NCBI GenBank assembly: GCA_015680685.1
Contig: MNCI01038211.1
Location: 515,859-579,858 of the forward strand
Direction: 5' to 3'
DNA from: Gnetum montanum
Taxonomy: Eukaryota > Streptophyta > Gnetopsida > Gnetales > Gnetaceae
Length of the DNA stretch: 64,000 nt
This document shows positions 1 through 11,030 of the stretch, in pieces. Positions within the stretch are counted from its first letter, which is position 1. Each line of letters starts with the position of its first letter. The notes beneath the pieces were generated by a model. It worked only from the letters and a program-made list of their open reading frames with translations. It was not told where the DNA came from and made no database searches. The translations under genes were made by a program, and so were the position numbers.

Positions 1-339
1 CTTCAAGATCAACTTGTAGTATGTTGATCTATGTGTTCTATTCTCTTTCATCTCACTTATCAGTTGATATCTTAGTCTCGGATTGTGGGATAGATTTTTA
101 TTAATTTTGTATTACATTAATAACAACCATTATGTGGTTGTAGAGCCTCATGCTCTGCAATATCATTTGAGTGTGATAGGTTTTTGGATGCTTGTGGGTT
201 GTGTAAACCTTTTTGTAATCATCTAATAATGTAATTGAAGATAGCTAGTTTTCTCATTTTCTCGAAAATATTTTGTCTCTGCATAATATATGGATTTAGT
301 GCATTGAAGGTGATTTATTTCTAGAGTGAAAATGCTCCA
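1..339 (+). repeat. 3' part of a gypsy 5' LTR
   Basis: This AT-rich sequence ends in CCA seven bases before a tRNA-iMet-type primer-binding site. That is how a 5' LTR ends, and the window edge cuts off its start. No coding frame is visible. The gag that follows resembles the gag at the right end of the window (63.1 kb), so both belong to one gypsy family. The LTR end is inferred from the PBS only, because no second LTR copy is in view. Confidence 0.5.
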
Positions 340-345
340 ATGTTA

Positions 346-362
346 TTGGTATCGAAACCTGG
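346..362 (+). promoter_or_regulatory. PBS, initiator-tRNA-Met type
   Basis: TTGGTATCGAAACCTGG closely matches the usual plant retrotransposon PBS complementary to the 3' end of initiator tRNA-Met, with a few changes. It lies just after the LTR end and about 47 bases before the gag ATG, the expected spacing. Confidence 0.6.
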
Positions 363-408
363 TTTTATTGTTTCATGGATTTGTGGTTGAGGACTTTGTC
401 AATTTTAG

Positions 409-690
409 ATGGCACCCAAGAAGAAACAAGTGCATGCTCTAAATAAGAACATGGAAAGCACGAAGTTTTCCTTCTAGATAATCGTTGCTCAATCGGATGA
501 AATCAGTGCAAAGGTGGATAGATAGGCTAGTCCTAGTCATATCTAGATAGGCAAAGGTGAAGAGTATGTACATGTAGATGAAGAAGTTTCATAGCCAGAG
601 AAGATGGAATTAGATCAATCCAACTATGGGAGTATAGGAAACCATCAACCAAGGATTATATTTATTCTAATATCTAGTGTAGTAATTCAT
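409..690 (+). pseudogene. gypsy gag N-terminus, truncated
   Basis: The frame begins with ATG at 409 (MAPKKKQVHALNKNM...), 47 bases after the PBS, and is soon broken by stops. Near 600-660 it matches by eye the stretch at 63125-63185 that precedes the gag at the right end of the window (shared words such as YGSIGNHQPRI against YESIEIHXPRI). Gag coats the retrotransposon RNA. Homology fades after about 670, so the gag core is missing here, presumably removed by deletion or by the next insertion. Confidence 0.5.
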
Positions 691-959
691 GAGATATTAA
701 TGGTAATGGTGATTCATAATTAGTGATAAATACATATTAGCAACCAAGTTAATTATACTTTGCTTTTGGTTCTAACAGTGTGCTTTCAATTTATGGACCT
801 CATCTTATAGTCTTTTCTAGAAAGCTATAAGATGAATACATTTACTATGAAGGTGTTCAAACCCTTCCTACATGTTTCATGTAGAATATGTTAGATATTT
901 TGGAGTTGGATAAGGACATGCTAGAAGAAGGATTAATATTAGCTAAGAATATTACCCTA
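691..959. other. unassigned AT-rich stretch with a long palindrome
   Basis: There is no recognisable coding domain. The main structure is a near-perfect palindrome at 800-835 (TCATCTTATAG facing CTATAAGATGA around a CTTT/AAAG core). The stretch lies between two gypsy 5' ends and is probably leftover retroelement sequence. Confidence 0.4.
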
Positions 960-1257
960 TCTTGATGTAATTCATTTTATGTTTTAGCCACTCAGTGGAT
1001 TTATATTTTTAGCATGAATATGGATATTGATGAAACTCTAATGTAATGTTTTATTTGAGGCCTTAAATGAATTAATATTTTATATGTGGATTTTCAAGTG
1101 ATTTCTAAAAGTTACTTAAGCATTTTATATATCTTATATGGTTTAAGAAGCATTTAAGTTACTTAAGGATTTTTAAGCAGTTAATTTTATTCTACGCATG
1201 TCCAATGGATGATTAAGTTTAATTATTTTCTTAAGTTTTGGAGGTATCACATCTTGG
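960..1257 (+). repeat. end of a second gypsy LTR plus PBS
   Basis: GGTATCACATCTTGG at 1243-1257 resembles a decayed tRNA-iMet PBS. It sits about 40 bases before a gag ATG, so the AT-rich sequence before it is taken as the tail of a 5' LTR. The LTR start is not defined; 960 is an estimate. Confidence 0.4.
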
Positions 1258-1295
1258 TTTAATATTTTTTATTAGAGTCTATCAATTTTTCATAT

Positions 1296-1612
1296 ATGGC
1301 ACCTAGGATAGGAAGGAAGGATAATATGTCAAGTAGATTTCGTGAGCCAAGTAATGATCAAGTGTAGCAATAATTGTTTTAAACCCTTAAGAACTGATTA
1401 AATAATAATGGCAATGGTCGTAACAACCATGGAGATGCAAGTGTTGGCATTGATGACTTAAGGTTGATTGGATAATTTAGAAATCTTGACCCTTCCAACT
1501 TTAAGGACATAGATGATTCATCAATTACACATGAATGGGTTGAGGAGATAGATCAAATTTTGAACTTCCATGGCATGGATGAGGACCTAAGACAATGCAT
1601 CTTTAACTAGTG
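1296..1612 (+). pseudogene. gypsy gag fragment
   Basis: The frame starts MAPRIGRKDNM at 1296. It runs about 100 codons with a few stops and ends in a capsid-like segment with hydrophobic and acidic spacing (LDPSNFKDIDDSSITHEWVE), typical of the start of the retrotransposon gag domain in Ty3/gypsy elements. It stops abruptly at about 1612, where copia LTR-like sequence takes over. The gypsy was probably interrupted there. I could not find the missing half of this gag at the far side of the copia LTR copy near 20.15 kb. Confidence 0.6.
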
Positions 1613-2750
1613 TTGATAATTCAATGAATTTTTAAGCATTTTCTAATTATTGAGATGTGGAAATGAGAGTTAATAATAGAGTTAACTTTATTAGTTAAAG
1701 TAAGATTTGGAATGAAAAGTTTGTATTGCTATTTTAGGTCAAATTTATCATTCATCTAGTCAATTGGAGAAAGGATCGATCACCTGACTACTATTTCACA
1801 TCTAGAAGAACATAAATTCATACTTTTTGGATTAACTAGAGGACCTTTAGGTCAACTACCCCAAAACCAAGATCATCTTGTTACAAAGAAAATTCATCAC
1901 TCAATCAAGCATCCAAATGAGGCTTAGGTCATCCAACCTGATCTCAAGTTGTAGACCTAAATAAGTAAAATATGTAGTCTTTGGATCAACTAATTCATCA
2001 TCCAATTGATTAAAGGATACATCTATTTAACTATACATGGGGTCAACCAATCAAAGAAGATACAAGATTTTTTTCAATTTCAGAAAGCTATCAATTTTCT
2101 CACCTTATGACCATTTTGTTGCTTGTTGTTATATTGATATCTACAAGACAACATTCAATGATTAAATCAAGGTAGAAAAAAGAAGAGGCTTGAAATTTAG
2201 AAGATCTTATCTTTGAAAAAATGGATTTTATGATCCATTCATGAATCAAGAACTTATTGTAAATATTTCCTATTTATATCTTATGCAAATCCCCATTTTT
2301 GTCCTTTGTGCTTCATCTAGATGTTTTTGATGTATTGAGATCTAATTGTAACCATACAATCCATTGTAAAACCTCTGTCTTTGTGAGTTTGTGAGGATTC
2401 ATCACTGTTACAATATCTTGGAAGACTCACAACCCAAAAATCAACAATGTACCAAGGAGACTAAAAATCCTTAAACCAGCATTGAAGACTTTCCTGGCAA
2501 GAGAATGAAACTAGAAAAAGAGAAGATGATAACATCACTATGAGTGGAGTATGCCTATTTGAATCATGTTAAATTAGTGTATTTGTTTCATAATTAATTT
2601 TTACTTTCCTCACTTAGTCAATTACATGCATGATAATCTTTGTAATTTCCATAATTCATGTTTAAACTCCCTATTATACTAGAGAATTACAAGTTACATA
2701 TTTGATTAATGGTGGTAATTTAAAATATATTTAAGATTTACATTGTTTAC
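1613..2750 (+). repeat. copia (SIRE-like) LTR, copy A
   Basis: About 1690-2745 aligns by eye, over its whole length, with a second copy at 11541-11738 plus 19290-20147, apart from the Athila element inserted in the latter. Shared landmarks are GAGGCTTAGGTCATC, the TTTGTGCTTCAT segment and CTTTGTAATTTCCATAATTCATG. Copia gag follows directly, so this is a 5' LTR. The stretch 1613-1690 is less certain and may be LTR start or flank. No clear PBS survives. Confidence 0.7.
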
Positions 2751-2879
2751 TCTATCTATCAACTCTTTAGGCTATAACTACAATTATTGGAAGACCATGA
2801 TGAGATGTTTTCTTCAATCACTAGACTTTCAAATCTAGTTGTTAGTGGAATAAGAATACATAGATCTAACAAAAATTCA

Positions 2880-4380
2880 CACAACCCATATTGAAAATTC
2901 CTACACAAGACTAAATGATATATCTTCTAGAATACATGTAGAAAGGGGAGCTCATTTTATTAACACAAAAGCTATGAATGTATTGTAATGTGCCATATGC
3001 CTATAACAATTAAATCTCATTATGTGTTGCAAGACAAGAAATAAAATATGGGATATTTTGGAATTAATCCATGAAGAAACTACCTTGGTTAAGCAATCAA
3101 AAGCTCATATCCTTAAGCACAATTTTTTTCACCTCAAAATGAAAGAGGAAGAATTATAAAGAAATAATTCTTCAAAGTTAATGAGATTTTCAATGCCTTA
3201 AAAAGTCTTGAAGTAGATTTCCCTGATATGTCAAATGGTGTTGGGGAGTCTTCCACAAAAATTCCATGCAAAAGTCATAGCCATTTTGGAAGTCAAACAT
3301 ACCAATGATATGAGAGTATATGAACTCCAAGGTAACTTGAACACCTATGAGCTATCCTTAAAAAAGGATTAGGACATCAAGTATACAAAGAACATTGCCT
3401 CAAAGATCTCAAATGGTGCAAAAGAAGATGATTCAAAAGACCTAAATGAGGAAGATCTAGCTCTTCTAACTAGAAAGTTTAACATACTTTTCAAAAAAAG
3501 AGATGAAAGAAAAAACATCTAAAAGTAATGATAAAGAAGATATTAAGAAAAATGAAATTCAATGTTAGCATTATCATGGATATGACCATATTACATTAGA
3601 ATGACTCCTACAAAATGAAAAAGGATAATAGTTCAAAACTCAAAAGGGAAAAAGGCTATTGCTTGTGCATAAGATGGAATGAGATTACCATGACTAAAGA
3701 AGAGATTGAAGACTACAAGTTAGTTCTAATAATGGCTCTAGAAGAAAATGATCAAAATTCTCAATATGGTTCTAAAGATAAAGATTAAAGGTATGGACTT
3801 TTTCTCACTACTTTTGAAAAATTATAAAAATTTAGCATTGAAATGAAAAGTAAGTTGTATGAAGAATAATTAAAATAAGAGGGATATGCTAATACTACAA
3901 GTAGCAAAGTTATGATAATTGAAAAATATGAAAAAATAAGATTGATAAATATGAGAAAAGCCTCTATGAGAAAGGTAAATAGATTAAAACTCTTTGAAGC
4001 AACCTTGTTATGTCTTAAGGCACCATTAGTAATCAAGCTAAAACCATAGAAGATTTGAGAAAAGTTCTTAAGTAGTTGACCAATGAAAGTACTACACTAG
4101 ATATTATGATTAAAATCTTGAGAAATCCAATAGGTCAAATGGAACTTGGATATCCTCCTTAGGATTAAAATTGACAAAAATCAAGTAAGTGGAACTATTT
4201 ACTAAGGTATGAAGTTACTGTTAGAAATGCTAATGCTTAATGTCATTATTACAAAACATTTGATTATATGAAATATCAATGTAGAAAACTACTAAACAAG
4301 TGGTTTCAAAATACTAACATGAATAGGTCTAGTACATTTCAAGAATCAACCCCAAGAATAAATAATATATAGGCTTCCAA
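2880..4380 (+). pseudogene. copia gag (UBN2-type), degraded
   Basis: Plus-strand frames broken by stops and shifts show the order expected of copia gag. First comes an INTKAMNVL-type opening with an IWDILELIHEETTLVKQSK segment (about 2960-3110), then a leucine-spaced helical region, then EEDLALLTRKFN near 3450-3480, then Lys/Glu-rich sequence. The zinc-knuckle region near 4240-4290 keeps only part of its cysteines. The protein would have packaged copia RNA. It cannot be made from this copy because of many stops. Confidence 0.7.
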
Positions 4381-5520
4381 TGGTGAAAATTATATGGCAT
4401 GTATGGCAACCACATCTATAAATGATGGAAAGGCCTTTTGGTATTTGAATAGTAGATGTGCTCATTGTATGACAAGTGAAAAGAAATAATTTTTAAAATT
4501 ATGTTAATTCAATGGTGGTACAATAACCTTTTAAGACAATGGAAAAGCTCTTATAAAAGGTAAAGGTACCATAGGAGGTAAATATTCATCCAAAATTAAC
4601 AATATTTATTATGTAAATGGCTTGGAACATGATTTCTTAATCATTATTCAATTATGTATTAATGGTAAAGAACTTGTGCTTAAAGTGGATTACTACATTA
4701 ATTAAAGATCTAAAGATTGATTAGACAAGATTTGTTAAAAAAATGATCAAGAAATGTTTAGATTATTAATAATCATGACTTTTCTAACTTTTATATTAAG
4801 TATTTATTTAAAAAAAATTAGAAGATAGTTGATCTTGGCATAGAATGCAAGCACATCTAAATTTTGAAAGTATGTCAAAGATATCACACAAACGAATCAT
4901 GAAAGGACTATCATACATTCAAAGTAAGAAGGAAAAGGTTTTTGACACTTGTCAAATGGGTAAGCAAGAGAGATTTCCTTTTATAGAAAAAAATGAAATT
5001 ACCACTATCATGTCTCTAGAATTATTATATATGGATTTAACTAACTCATCAAGGATCACTACCATTGGAGGTGAAAGACATTTTATGATTATTGTTAATA
5101 ATTATTCATATGATTTACATGGATATCCCTACTAACCCACAAGGATGAAGCATTTCATCACTTCAAAAATTTATCTTTGAAATTGCAAAGATATAAGGGA
5201 TATCTCATTAAGATCATCAAAAGTGATAATAGATATGAATTTCAAAATCATTTTTTTGCTGAATTTTATAACAATGAAGAGATTATTCCTCAATTTTCTA
5301 CTCCAAGAATACCACTATAAAATGGAGTTTCCAAAAGAAGAAATGATGTATTTTAAGTAATGACAAGAACCATGCTACATTAAAGTGATCTTTTAAAGTT
5401 TTTCTAGGGAGATGCTAACAATACTGCCTACTACATGATGAATCAAATTTTAATCAGACTTGATACCATCAAGATGGCATATGAATTATACCATGGTAGG
5501 AAACCCAAGCTTTATGTAGG
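4381..5520 (+). pseudogene. copia protease / pre-integrase / integrase remnant
   Basis: At about 4440-4475 the protease active-site segment reads WYLNSRCAHCMTS, so the catalytic Asp and Gly of the usual D-S-G are replaced. The pre-integrase domain follows; an open stretch at 4845-5135 includes its tail and the start of the integrase core (VFDTCQMGKQERFPF, then LELLYMDLT). The integrase core continues to about 5520 (IIKSDNRYEFQ, STPRIPLXNG). It then stops inside the integrase C-terminus and joins RT C-terminal sequence directly (see next entry). Confidence 0.75.
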
Positions 5521-6390
5521 GAGAGTTTGAGATGAGCATGATGGGTGAACTATATTTCTTTCTTAGACTACAAATAAACTAAATGAGAAATATAATGTTT
5601 ATAAATCAAAGTATGACAAAGACATGGATAAAAAGTTTAATAAATCGACACCCCTATGATTCTCTCAACTAAAACTTCCAAAATTTGATGAAGGTAAAGT
5701 ACTGGATGAAAAAACATATTAAGGTATGATTAGAATTCTACTTTACCTTACTACTAGTAGGCTTAATATAATGTTAAGTACATGTATTTGTGCAAGATAT
5801 CAATCATGTCCTAAAGAGTCTCATTTTTTAAGTATTATTAAATGAAATTTTCAATATCTTTAAGGTACTACATACTGTAGTCTTTAGTTTCCCAAAGACA
5901 TATTTCTTGATCTGGTTGGGTATAATGATGCAAATTGGGAAACATGCATAGATAATCGTAAGAGCACAAGCACTAGCTACTACTTTCTTGGAAAGTACTG
6001 CATAAGCTAGATGATAAAGAAGCATACCTCAACCTCTATCTTCATAGTTGAAGTGGAATCTATCACAACTAGAAGTTGTGGTGCCCAACTTATGTGAGTG
6101 AACCAGACACTTTGGAATTATGATGCTATAAGAAAACTTTAATGATGTACCATGATAATCAAATTTCTATCAACATTGTAAAAAATCTAGTTAGCACTCT
6201 TGTATAAAGCACATTGAGATTTGCCATCACTTCATTTGAAACAAGGTGTAAAAATGCAATCACTCTGGAGTATGTATGTATAAAGGAGAAACTTGCAAAC
6301 ATCTTAACCATACCATTACCTACAAATTAATTCAACACCATCAAAAGAGGCTTGGGGGTTGGGCCTTACCCCAAATAATCAAGTACGCTA
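5521..6390 (+). pseudogene. copia RT tail and RNase H, RT core deleted
   Basis: Right after the truncated integrase the sequence resumes with GEFEMSMMGELYFFLRLQIN, which is the RT C-terminal connection of copia. The RT fingers and palm, including the catalytic YxDD, are absent. RNase H follows (LLYLTTSRLNIMLS near 5740, then YNDANWETCIDNRKSTS near 5925 and SCGAQL near 6075). Stops and frameshifts occur throughout. The domain order and wording fit the SIRE/Maximus branch of copia, as I remember it. Confidence 0.75.
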
Positions 6391-7099
6391 AAGTAACATA
6401 ACATACAATACGTGGATTAAGGACTCTTATTAGGTAAGCATTCAATTTTTTATTTATTTGTCTTATTTTAAATATGTTCTTACCTGCTAAAGATTCATCA
6501 TATCTTTAATTATCTTTATTATTGTCTTTCTCTCCCAATTTTTCATTATTTGGTGAAAAGAACAATTTTGGAATTAATTGAACAAACCTTTAGTCATCTA
6601 GATGTGATTAACTAGACATTCAGTAGATCTATTTACTAGATTTATCAAAAAAAAATTGTTTTGACAATTCAATCATCCATCCTTTCTTTTAGTTACCTAT
6701 TTGTCTTTTCTTGATTTTCATGTCATCCCACGAGATCTACCATACCTATCTTCAATTACTCAAATTGAGTAAATATTGGTTTTAACAAGTGTAATCTTTC
6801 TTTTTTGATTCATTCTTCTTCCAATCCTTTAGTCCTCCTCCCACTTACTCTAAGTCATAATGTTCTAAAGCTCAATTTTGATTTCTTCCACTACTACATA
6901 TTATGTTCTAATAATTCATAGCGTCATGCTTCTAGGCTCTAAGCATGGATCTTCCATATCTAATGTTTCCAAAAAAGACAAAGAATTTATTTTATTTTTT
7001 TTTATTTTTTATTTTTTGATTTAGAGGAACACAAAGTAAAGTAACTAAGATTTGAAGCTCAACCAATTGTTTGTGAAAAAGAAGTCATCAAAATTGACC
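6391..7099. other. copia 3' internal region, no clear ORF
   Basis: This AT-rich sequence lies between RNase H and the accessory ORF remnant and has no continuous frame in either strand. It includes a T-rich tract near 6990-7015. It probably belongs to the copia element, since SIRE-like elements have long 3' regions. Confidence 0.4.
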
Positions 7100-7792
7100 T
7101 CAAAAGGTTTTTTGAAGTTATAAAGTTCCTTGTTGAGGTTTAGTAATAGTCACTCTTGAATTCTAATAGAAACGTCTATCCATCTCTAACATGTATTTTA
7201 CTACAATCTTCATTAGGTTAGTAATACCAAGTTTACTACCTTTGTTCTTGGTACTTCCATATCAATTATAGTTTAGAGATTAAGTTAGTTACTAGAGATA
7301 TGTGCCTATGGGTTGTGCAGCATTTACACTACTACCCTAGTTGTGAACAATTTTGTAAACAGACTGGATATGATGAAATTTCTCTATGATAAATATTTTA
7401 TTTCATTGTATAATGTGAAGGGCAAGGACCTCAGGTGCTAGTTGAAACTAATTGTCCACATTCTCATGACCAATTTTCTACCTAAAACTAATCATTACAA
7501 AGAGGTCCTTGTAGTTGTGTTGATGGTCATGTAATTTATGGCACACAAGAGAAGTGTCAATGAATCCTTTTACATTTTCTAGACTATTATGAAATATGTT
7601 GCACAGCATAGACATCTCAGCTTGCTTTATGGAGACCTAGTATCTACTATGATCAGGAGGGCTAATGTGCCAATCCTAGAAAATGAGAATAAGATCCCAA
7701 AAACTCAACCTTATGATTGTGCTACTTTGAAACATATGCACCTAATAGCTAGAAAGGAATATGAACCACCATTCACCTTTAATAAGAAGTAA
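7100..7792 (+). pseudogene. accessory ORF downstream of copia pol (plant-transposon-protein-like)
   Basis: A plus-strand frame with several stops ends in an open segment at 7589-7792. The visible pattern is a helical block (DMMKFLYDKYFISLYNVKG), then ILMTNFLPKTNHYKEVL, then a hydrophobic run, then HRHLSLLYGDLVSTMIRRAN, then PYDCATLKHMHL. From memory this resembles the Pfam putative plant transposon protein domain seen in extra ORFs of plant retroelements. It has no membrane segment, so it does not look like an envelope protein. A profile search is needed; function is unknown. Confidence 0.5.
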
Positions 7793-8480
7793 AAAAAGAG
7801 TTTAGGGCTTGATTTGTAGCTCACAAGTTAAATGTTGAGTACTTTGAATGTAATTAAGAATATGAAAGCCTAGTTCCTCCACTATCATAAGTGCTTCATC
7901 AAGAAGATGAAGGAGAAGGGAGCCATCAACAAGTTTGAGTATAGTGACAATGTGAAGGCTCTAGTAGACATCAAGGGCTCTAAGGATAGATAAGAAGTAT
8001 ACATAGCTACCAATGCATTTGATAGTTTAGAAGAGATAGAAAAAGCATAATCAAGTGAAGCATGTGGGCCAAATTTAGAATCAATAAAAAGTGTGGTCAA
8101 CAACTCTCAGGTGAAGGAAGTTTGAATCTTTCTCTTGTTATCCTATTTTCCTTGTTTCTTTTATCTATGTACTCTCTTTTTCTCTTGATCTTTAAGACCC
8201 ATGCTACCTAGTGTCTATCAATTTTGGTTGGTCTTTTTGTAGGAATGACATTTAACTTTTCTTTATGGATATATTATGTTGTTTATGTTTATGCATCCTA
8301 TATGATGAAAACTTCTTATATAATATCTCTGTTGGCACATTTTGGCCATTTCATGGAACAAGTTGGCATGATAAAATTAATTAAAGGTTTTGCAGCTTTT
8401 AGTACTCTCTTATTCATAGTTGGAGAAGTGGCAAGAATTCCACAAACTATTAACTATTTTTTCTCGCTAAATTCATAAGG
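7793..8480 (+). other. copia 3' region, unassigned
   Basis: This follows the accessory ORF. It contains one 84-codon hydrophobic frame (8224-8478) that I do not recognise. The T-rich stretch 8130-8245 resembles retroelement 3' UTR. I do not call a gene here. Confidence 0.3.
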
Positions 8481-9720
8481 GAGCTTTTAAAAATTCATTG
8501 CAAAGCAATTTTAGATGCTGAAAGATTGGAGAAAAGGTTGTTGTACTTTGTTTGAATAAACAGAATTTCAACTTGTGAATAAAGAGAAATAGCATCTAAA
8601 TTTAAATAAGAAAGAAATGAAGAATCAAAGTAACTACAATTGATGGTAAACTGGTCATTGGAAATTTCAGTAGTCTTCATGAAGCTATTTGTCCATGTGC
8701 CCTGTATATGAAGTGCAGAACAAAAAGAAGAAGAGAGAAAAAGAATAAGATCTAAAATGCAGTTAGCAATATATATAAGAATTGAGAATTGGACGTCACA
8801 GTAATTTTTATTAACAGAAAAAGTAGAGACACTGGCAAAAGGAAATTTGTCAAACACTTTGTATATGCTCTGCATTAGAATCAGCAATGAAAATTGTAAA
8901 AACAAGAACAGGTTATGAATAAAAATGATTTTAGAAGAAAAATAGCAAGACAAGCATCAAGAATATATCAAAATCTTTCCAATATTGACACCCAGATCAT
9001 ACAGTGACTATCCCTGATTCAGAAAATAAATACAATAATTTTTAATTTACAAAAAGAAAAACGCAGGAAGCCCTAGGTGAATTTGGGGCAAAAATTTCAG
9101 GCGGTTGCAACTCCAAATCGCGTTTATCATTTGCTGCTAGAACCAAAGAAAAATAATATCTCCTTCAATGATCCACAATGTCCAGAGAATGGAGTCTGCA
9201 TGCAAAAAGAAAAACGTAACAGGGTTTCTATTTTGTTTCAAATGCAGGATATGACAAACAACAATGAGAAGATGTGAAATATTAAACATAAACCATAAGG
9301 CAAATCTTGGCACACAATGAAAATGTTTTCACATCTGGATTCTTGCAATGATAAACCTACAAACAGAAATTGCAAACACAACAGCACCCGACGCCAATGC
9401 ATCTGTCATCATCATTACCAATTCATCAAGTGCGGCTACAGAGACATGAAGACACAGTGAGACAGGTGCACAACTGAATCAGCGGAATGACATTTCTTCT
9501 ACGGCAGATACGGAGGATCGTGAGCATGGCCAAGAGATCAATTGTAGGGACTTAGTATCTAAGCTCAGTATCAAACCAATCGGGAGATTATTTAGCCAAT
9601 GGATCGTGGTTATGGCTTATTCTGAAGAAAATCGTCATCGCTGAAAGCAAGAACAAAACCTAAATGCGTGAAATTGAAGTAACAAAATAAAGTTCCAATT
9701 TCATATGGTTTGGTGGCTAA
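8481..9720. other. CpG-retaining segment of unknown origin
   Basis: Unlike the surrounding retroelement debris, 9060-9680 keeps many CG dinucleotides (for example AATCGCGTTT, ACCCGACGCC, GATACGGAGGATCG) and an AAGCCCTAGG word of the kind common in plant 5' leaders. Short frames exist on both strands: a plus frame at 9077-9277 and a 152-codon minus frame at 8495-8953. None matches a domain I know. It could be a captured or relict piece of host sequence, or a younger insertion. Confidence 0.35.
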
Positions 9721-9894
9721 AAATAATTTTAGCATATTTCCTCACATGCAACAAAAATAAAATGACAATTGTATGGAGCGCTTATTGCAATGGCCATCAT
9801 GGTGTTTGAGAAGCTTGATCCTGGACTAAGGTTAAATGGATTAAACAAGATAGAGATCTTGGCTTTATTTCCTAAAATTATAATATAGGTTGTG

Positions 9895-10193
9895 ACTTCT
9901 TATGAAAGAAATATTTGTAAATACACATGTCAATGTTAGCATGATTTTCTCCTAACTTCATGTATAAGTTATAACTTCCTAACTTCTTTGGAAAGTAATA
10001 TCTCCTAACTTGTTGGGCAAGTTATAACTTCCTTACTTGGGAAAGAAGTTACCCAAGATATTTTGTAATATCTAACTACCTATGAGACCCTATAAAAAGG
10101 CTTTAAGGGTCTTGGTAGTTGTGGGGGAAGGGCATTTGTAAAAAAGACATTGTGAAAGATTGCTTGTAAGATGACTTGTTAAAGACAAAATTT
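9895..10193 (+). promoter_or_regulatory. LTR-type promoter region with TATA box
   Basis: A TATA box (CCCTATAAAAAGG, TATA at 10091) follows several near-repeats of the word AAGTTATAACTTCCTAACTT between about 9950 and 10040. A TATA box behind short repeated palindromic words is typical of LTR U3/R sequence. It runs into the assembly gap, after which family-H LTR sequence appears, so it may be the start of that LTR. Confidence 0.45.
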
Positions 10194-10315
10194 NNNNNNN
10201 NNNNNNNNNNNNNNNNNNNNNNNNNNNNNNNNNNNNNNNNNNNNNNNNNNNNNNNNNNNNNNNNNNNNNNNNNNNNNNNNNNNNNNNNNNNNNNNNNNNN
10301 NNNNNNNNNNNNNNN
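10194..10315. other. assembly gap (122 N)
   Basis: A run of N bases. Nothing can be said about its content. It lies within or next to an LTR, a common place for assembly breaks. Confidence 0.99.
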
Positions 10316-10338
10316 CATGGTATTTCAATCATAAATTG

Positions 10339-10940
10339 TCAATTCTTTTGAAGGTTCTATTGAATGAAATTGTTGAAATCCATTATCTAGCCAAAATAAA
10401 GTCTGGTACATGATAGTTTACATAGCAATTTTTCTTTTTTCTTTTTTGGTAGCATAGTAGGATTATCTTGAAGAAATTGCTTATTTGAGCCTTGGAAGTT
10501 TAGACAATTCGTAGTTATTGAATTTGAGATAGCTTTATTGTGAAATGTTTACTCGTATCATTTTACCTTGTTTAAACATTTGAGATCTTTACACAAATCT
10601 TCTTTCTTTTTCTCTTCTTTATATTTCCATTAAATCTTGCTCTATTTCTAGTTTTCTTGTGGAAATATCTCTTTCTCTAGGAAAAATTAGAAGTAGATTC
10701 ACAGATTTGTGCTCAAATGTTTTTGCAAAACTTTATTTGTTACAAGTAGGTATTATAAGGACCACATTGACTAAGCAATTGAACAGAATAGGAACTCTCA
10801 ACAACTCACAGTACTTTGCAAAGTTGGCTGAATCTCTTTAAGATAAGTCATTTATAGTTTTACATACAACCCAATCATTTTATTTTTCACAACAGCACAC
10901 ACACACACTCACATTAACTACTGAGTCTATTTGGAGGTAT
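10339..10940 (+). repeat. family-H LTR, copy 1 (3' part)
   Basis: This aligns by eye with 21320-21922. Shared blocks include TCTATTTCTAGTTTTCTTGTGGAA, a stretch ending TTTTATTTGTTACAAGTA, and CTGAGTCTATTTGGAGGTAT. Both copies are followed by a tRNA-Asp-like PBS and a hairpin. In the second copy an Athila-type gag comes next. The N gap hides the left part of this copy. Confidence 0.6.
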
Positions 10941-10947
10941 CTGGGCC

Positions 10948-10965
10948 TTGGTGTTGCCAGAGACC
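10948..10965 (+). promoter_or_regulatory. PBS, probable tRNA-Asp type
   Basis: TTGGTGTTGCCAGAGACC has the GTTGCC-purine-rich end of the tRNA-Asp PBS typical of Athila elements, with a short deletion in the 5' half. The corresponding site in copy 2 is 21930-21947, which has decayed further. Confidence 0.45.
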
Positions 10966-10997
10966 AGCAAGCACCTAAATCCTATTTAAAGACACTC

Positions 10998-11028
10998 GTT
11001 GGCGGTCACGTCCCAAACTATCGCCAAC
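10998..11028 (+). other. leader hairpin, copy 1
   Basis: GTTGGCGGT (10998-11006) faces ATCGCCAAC (11020-11028) across a 13-base loop, giving nine pairs including one G-U. The same hairpin with an 8-base loop lies at 22027-22052, just before gag. The place in the leader, between PBS and gag, suits a packaging or dimerisation structure, but this is inference. Confidence 0.5.
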
Positions 11029-11030
11029 AA

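Noticed and set aside
8495-8953. 152-codon open frame on the minus strand
   Set aside because: It is rich in Phe, Ile and Ser as expected from reading an A-rich strand backwards. No domain, no matching neighbour frame and no splice pattern were seen.
10090-10332. Minus frames spanning the N gap
   Set aside because: They are open only because N codons contain no stops.
10889-10911. CA microsatellite
   Set aside because: Only about seven CA units, inside the family-H LTR; too short to report as a separate feature.
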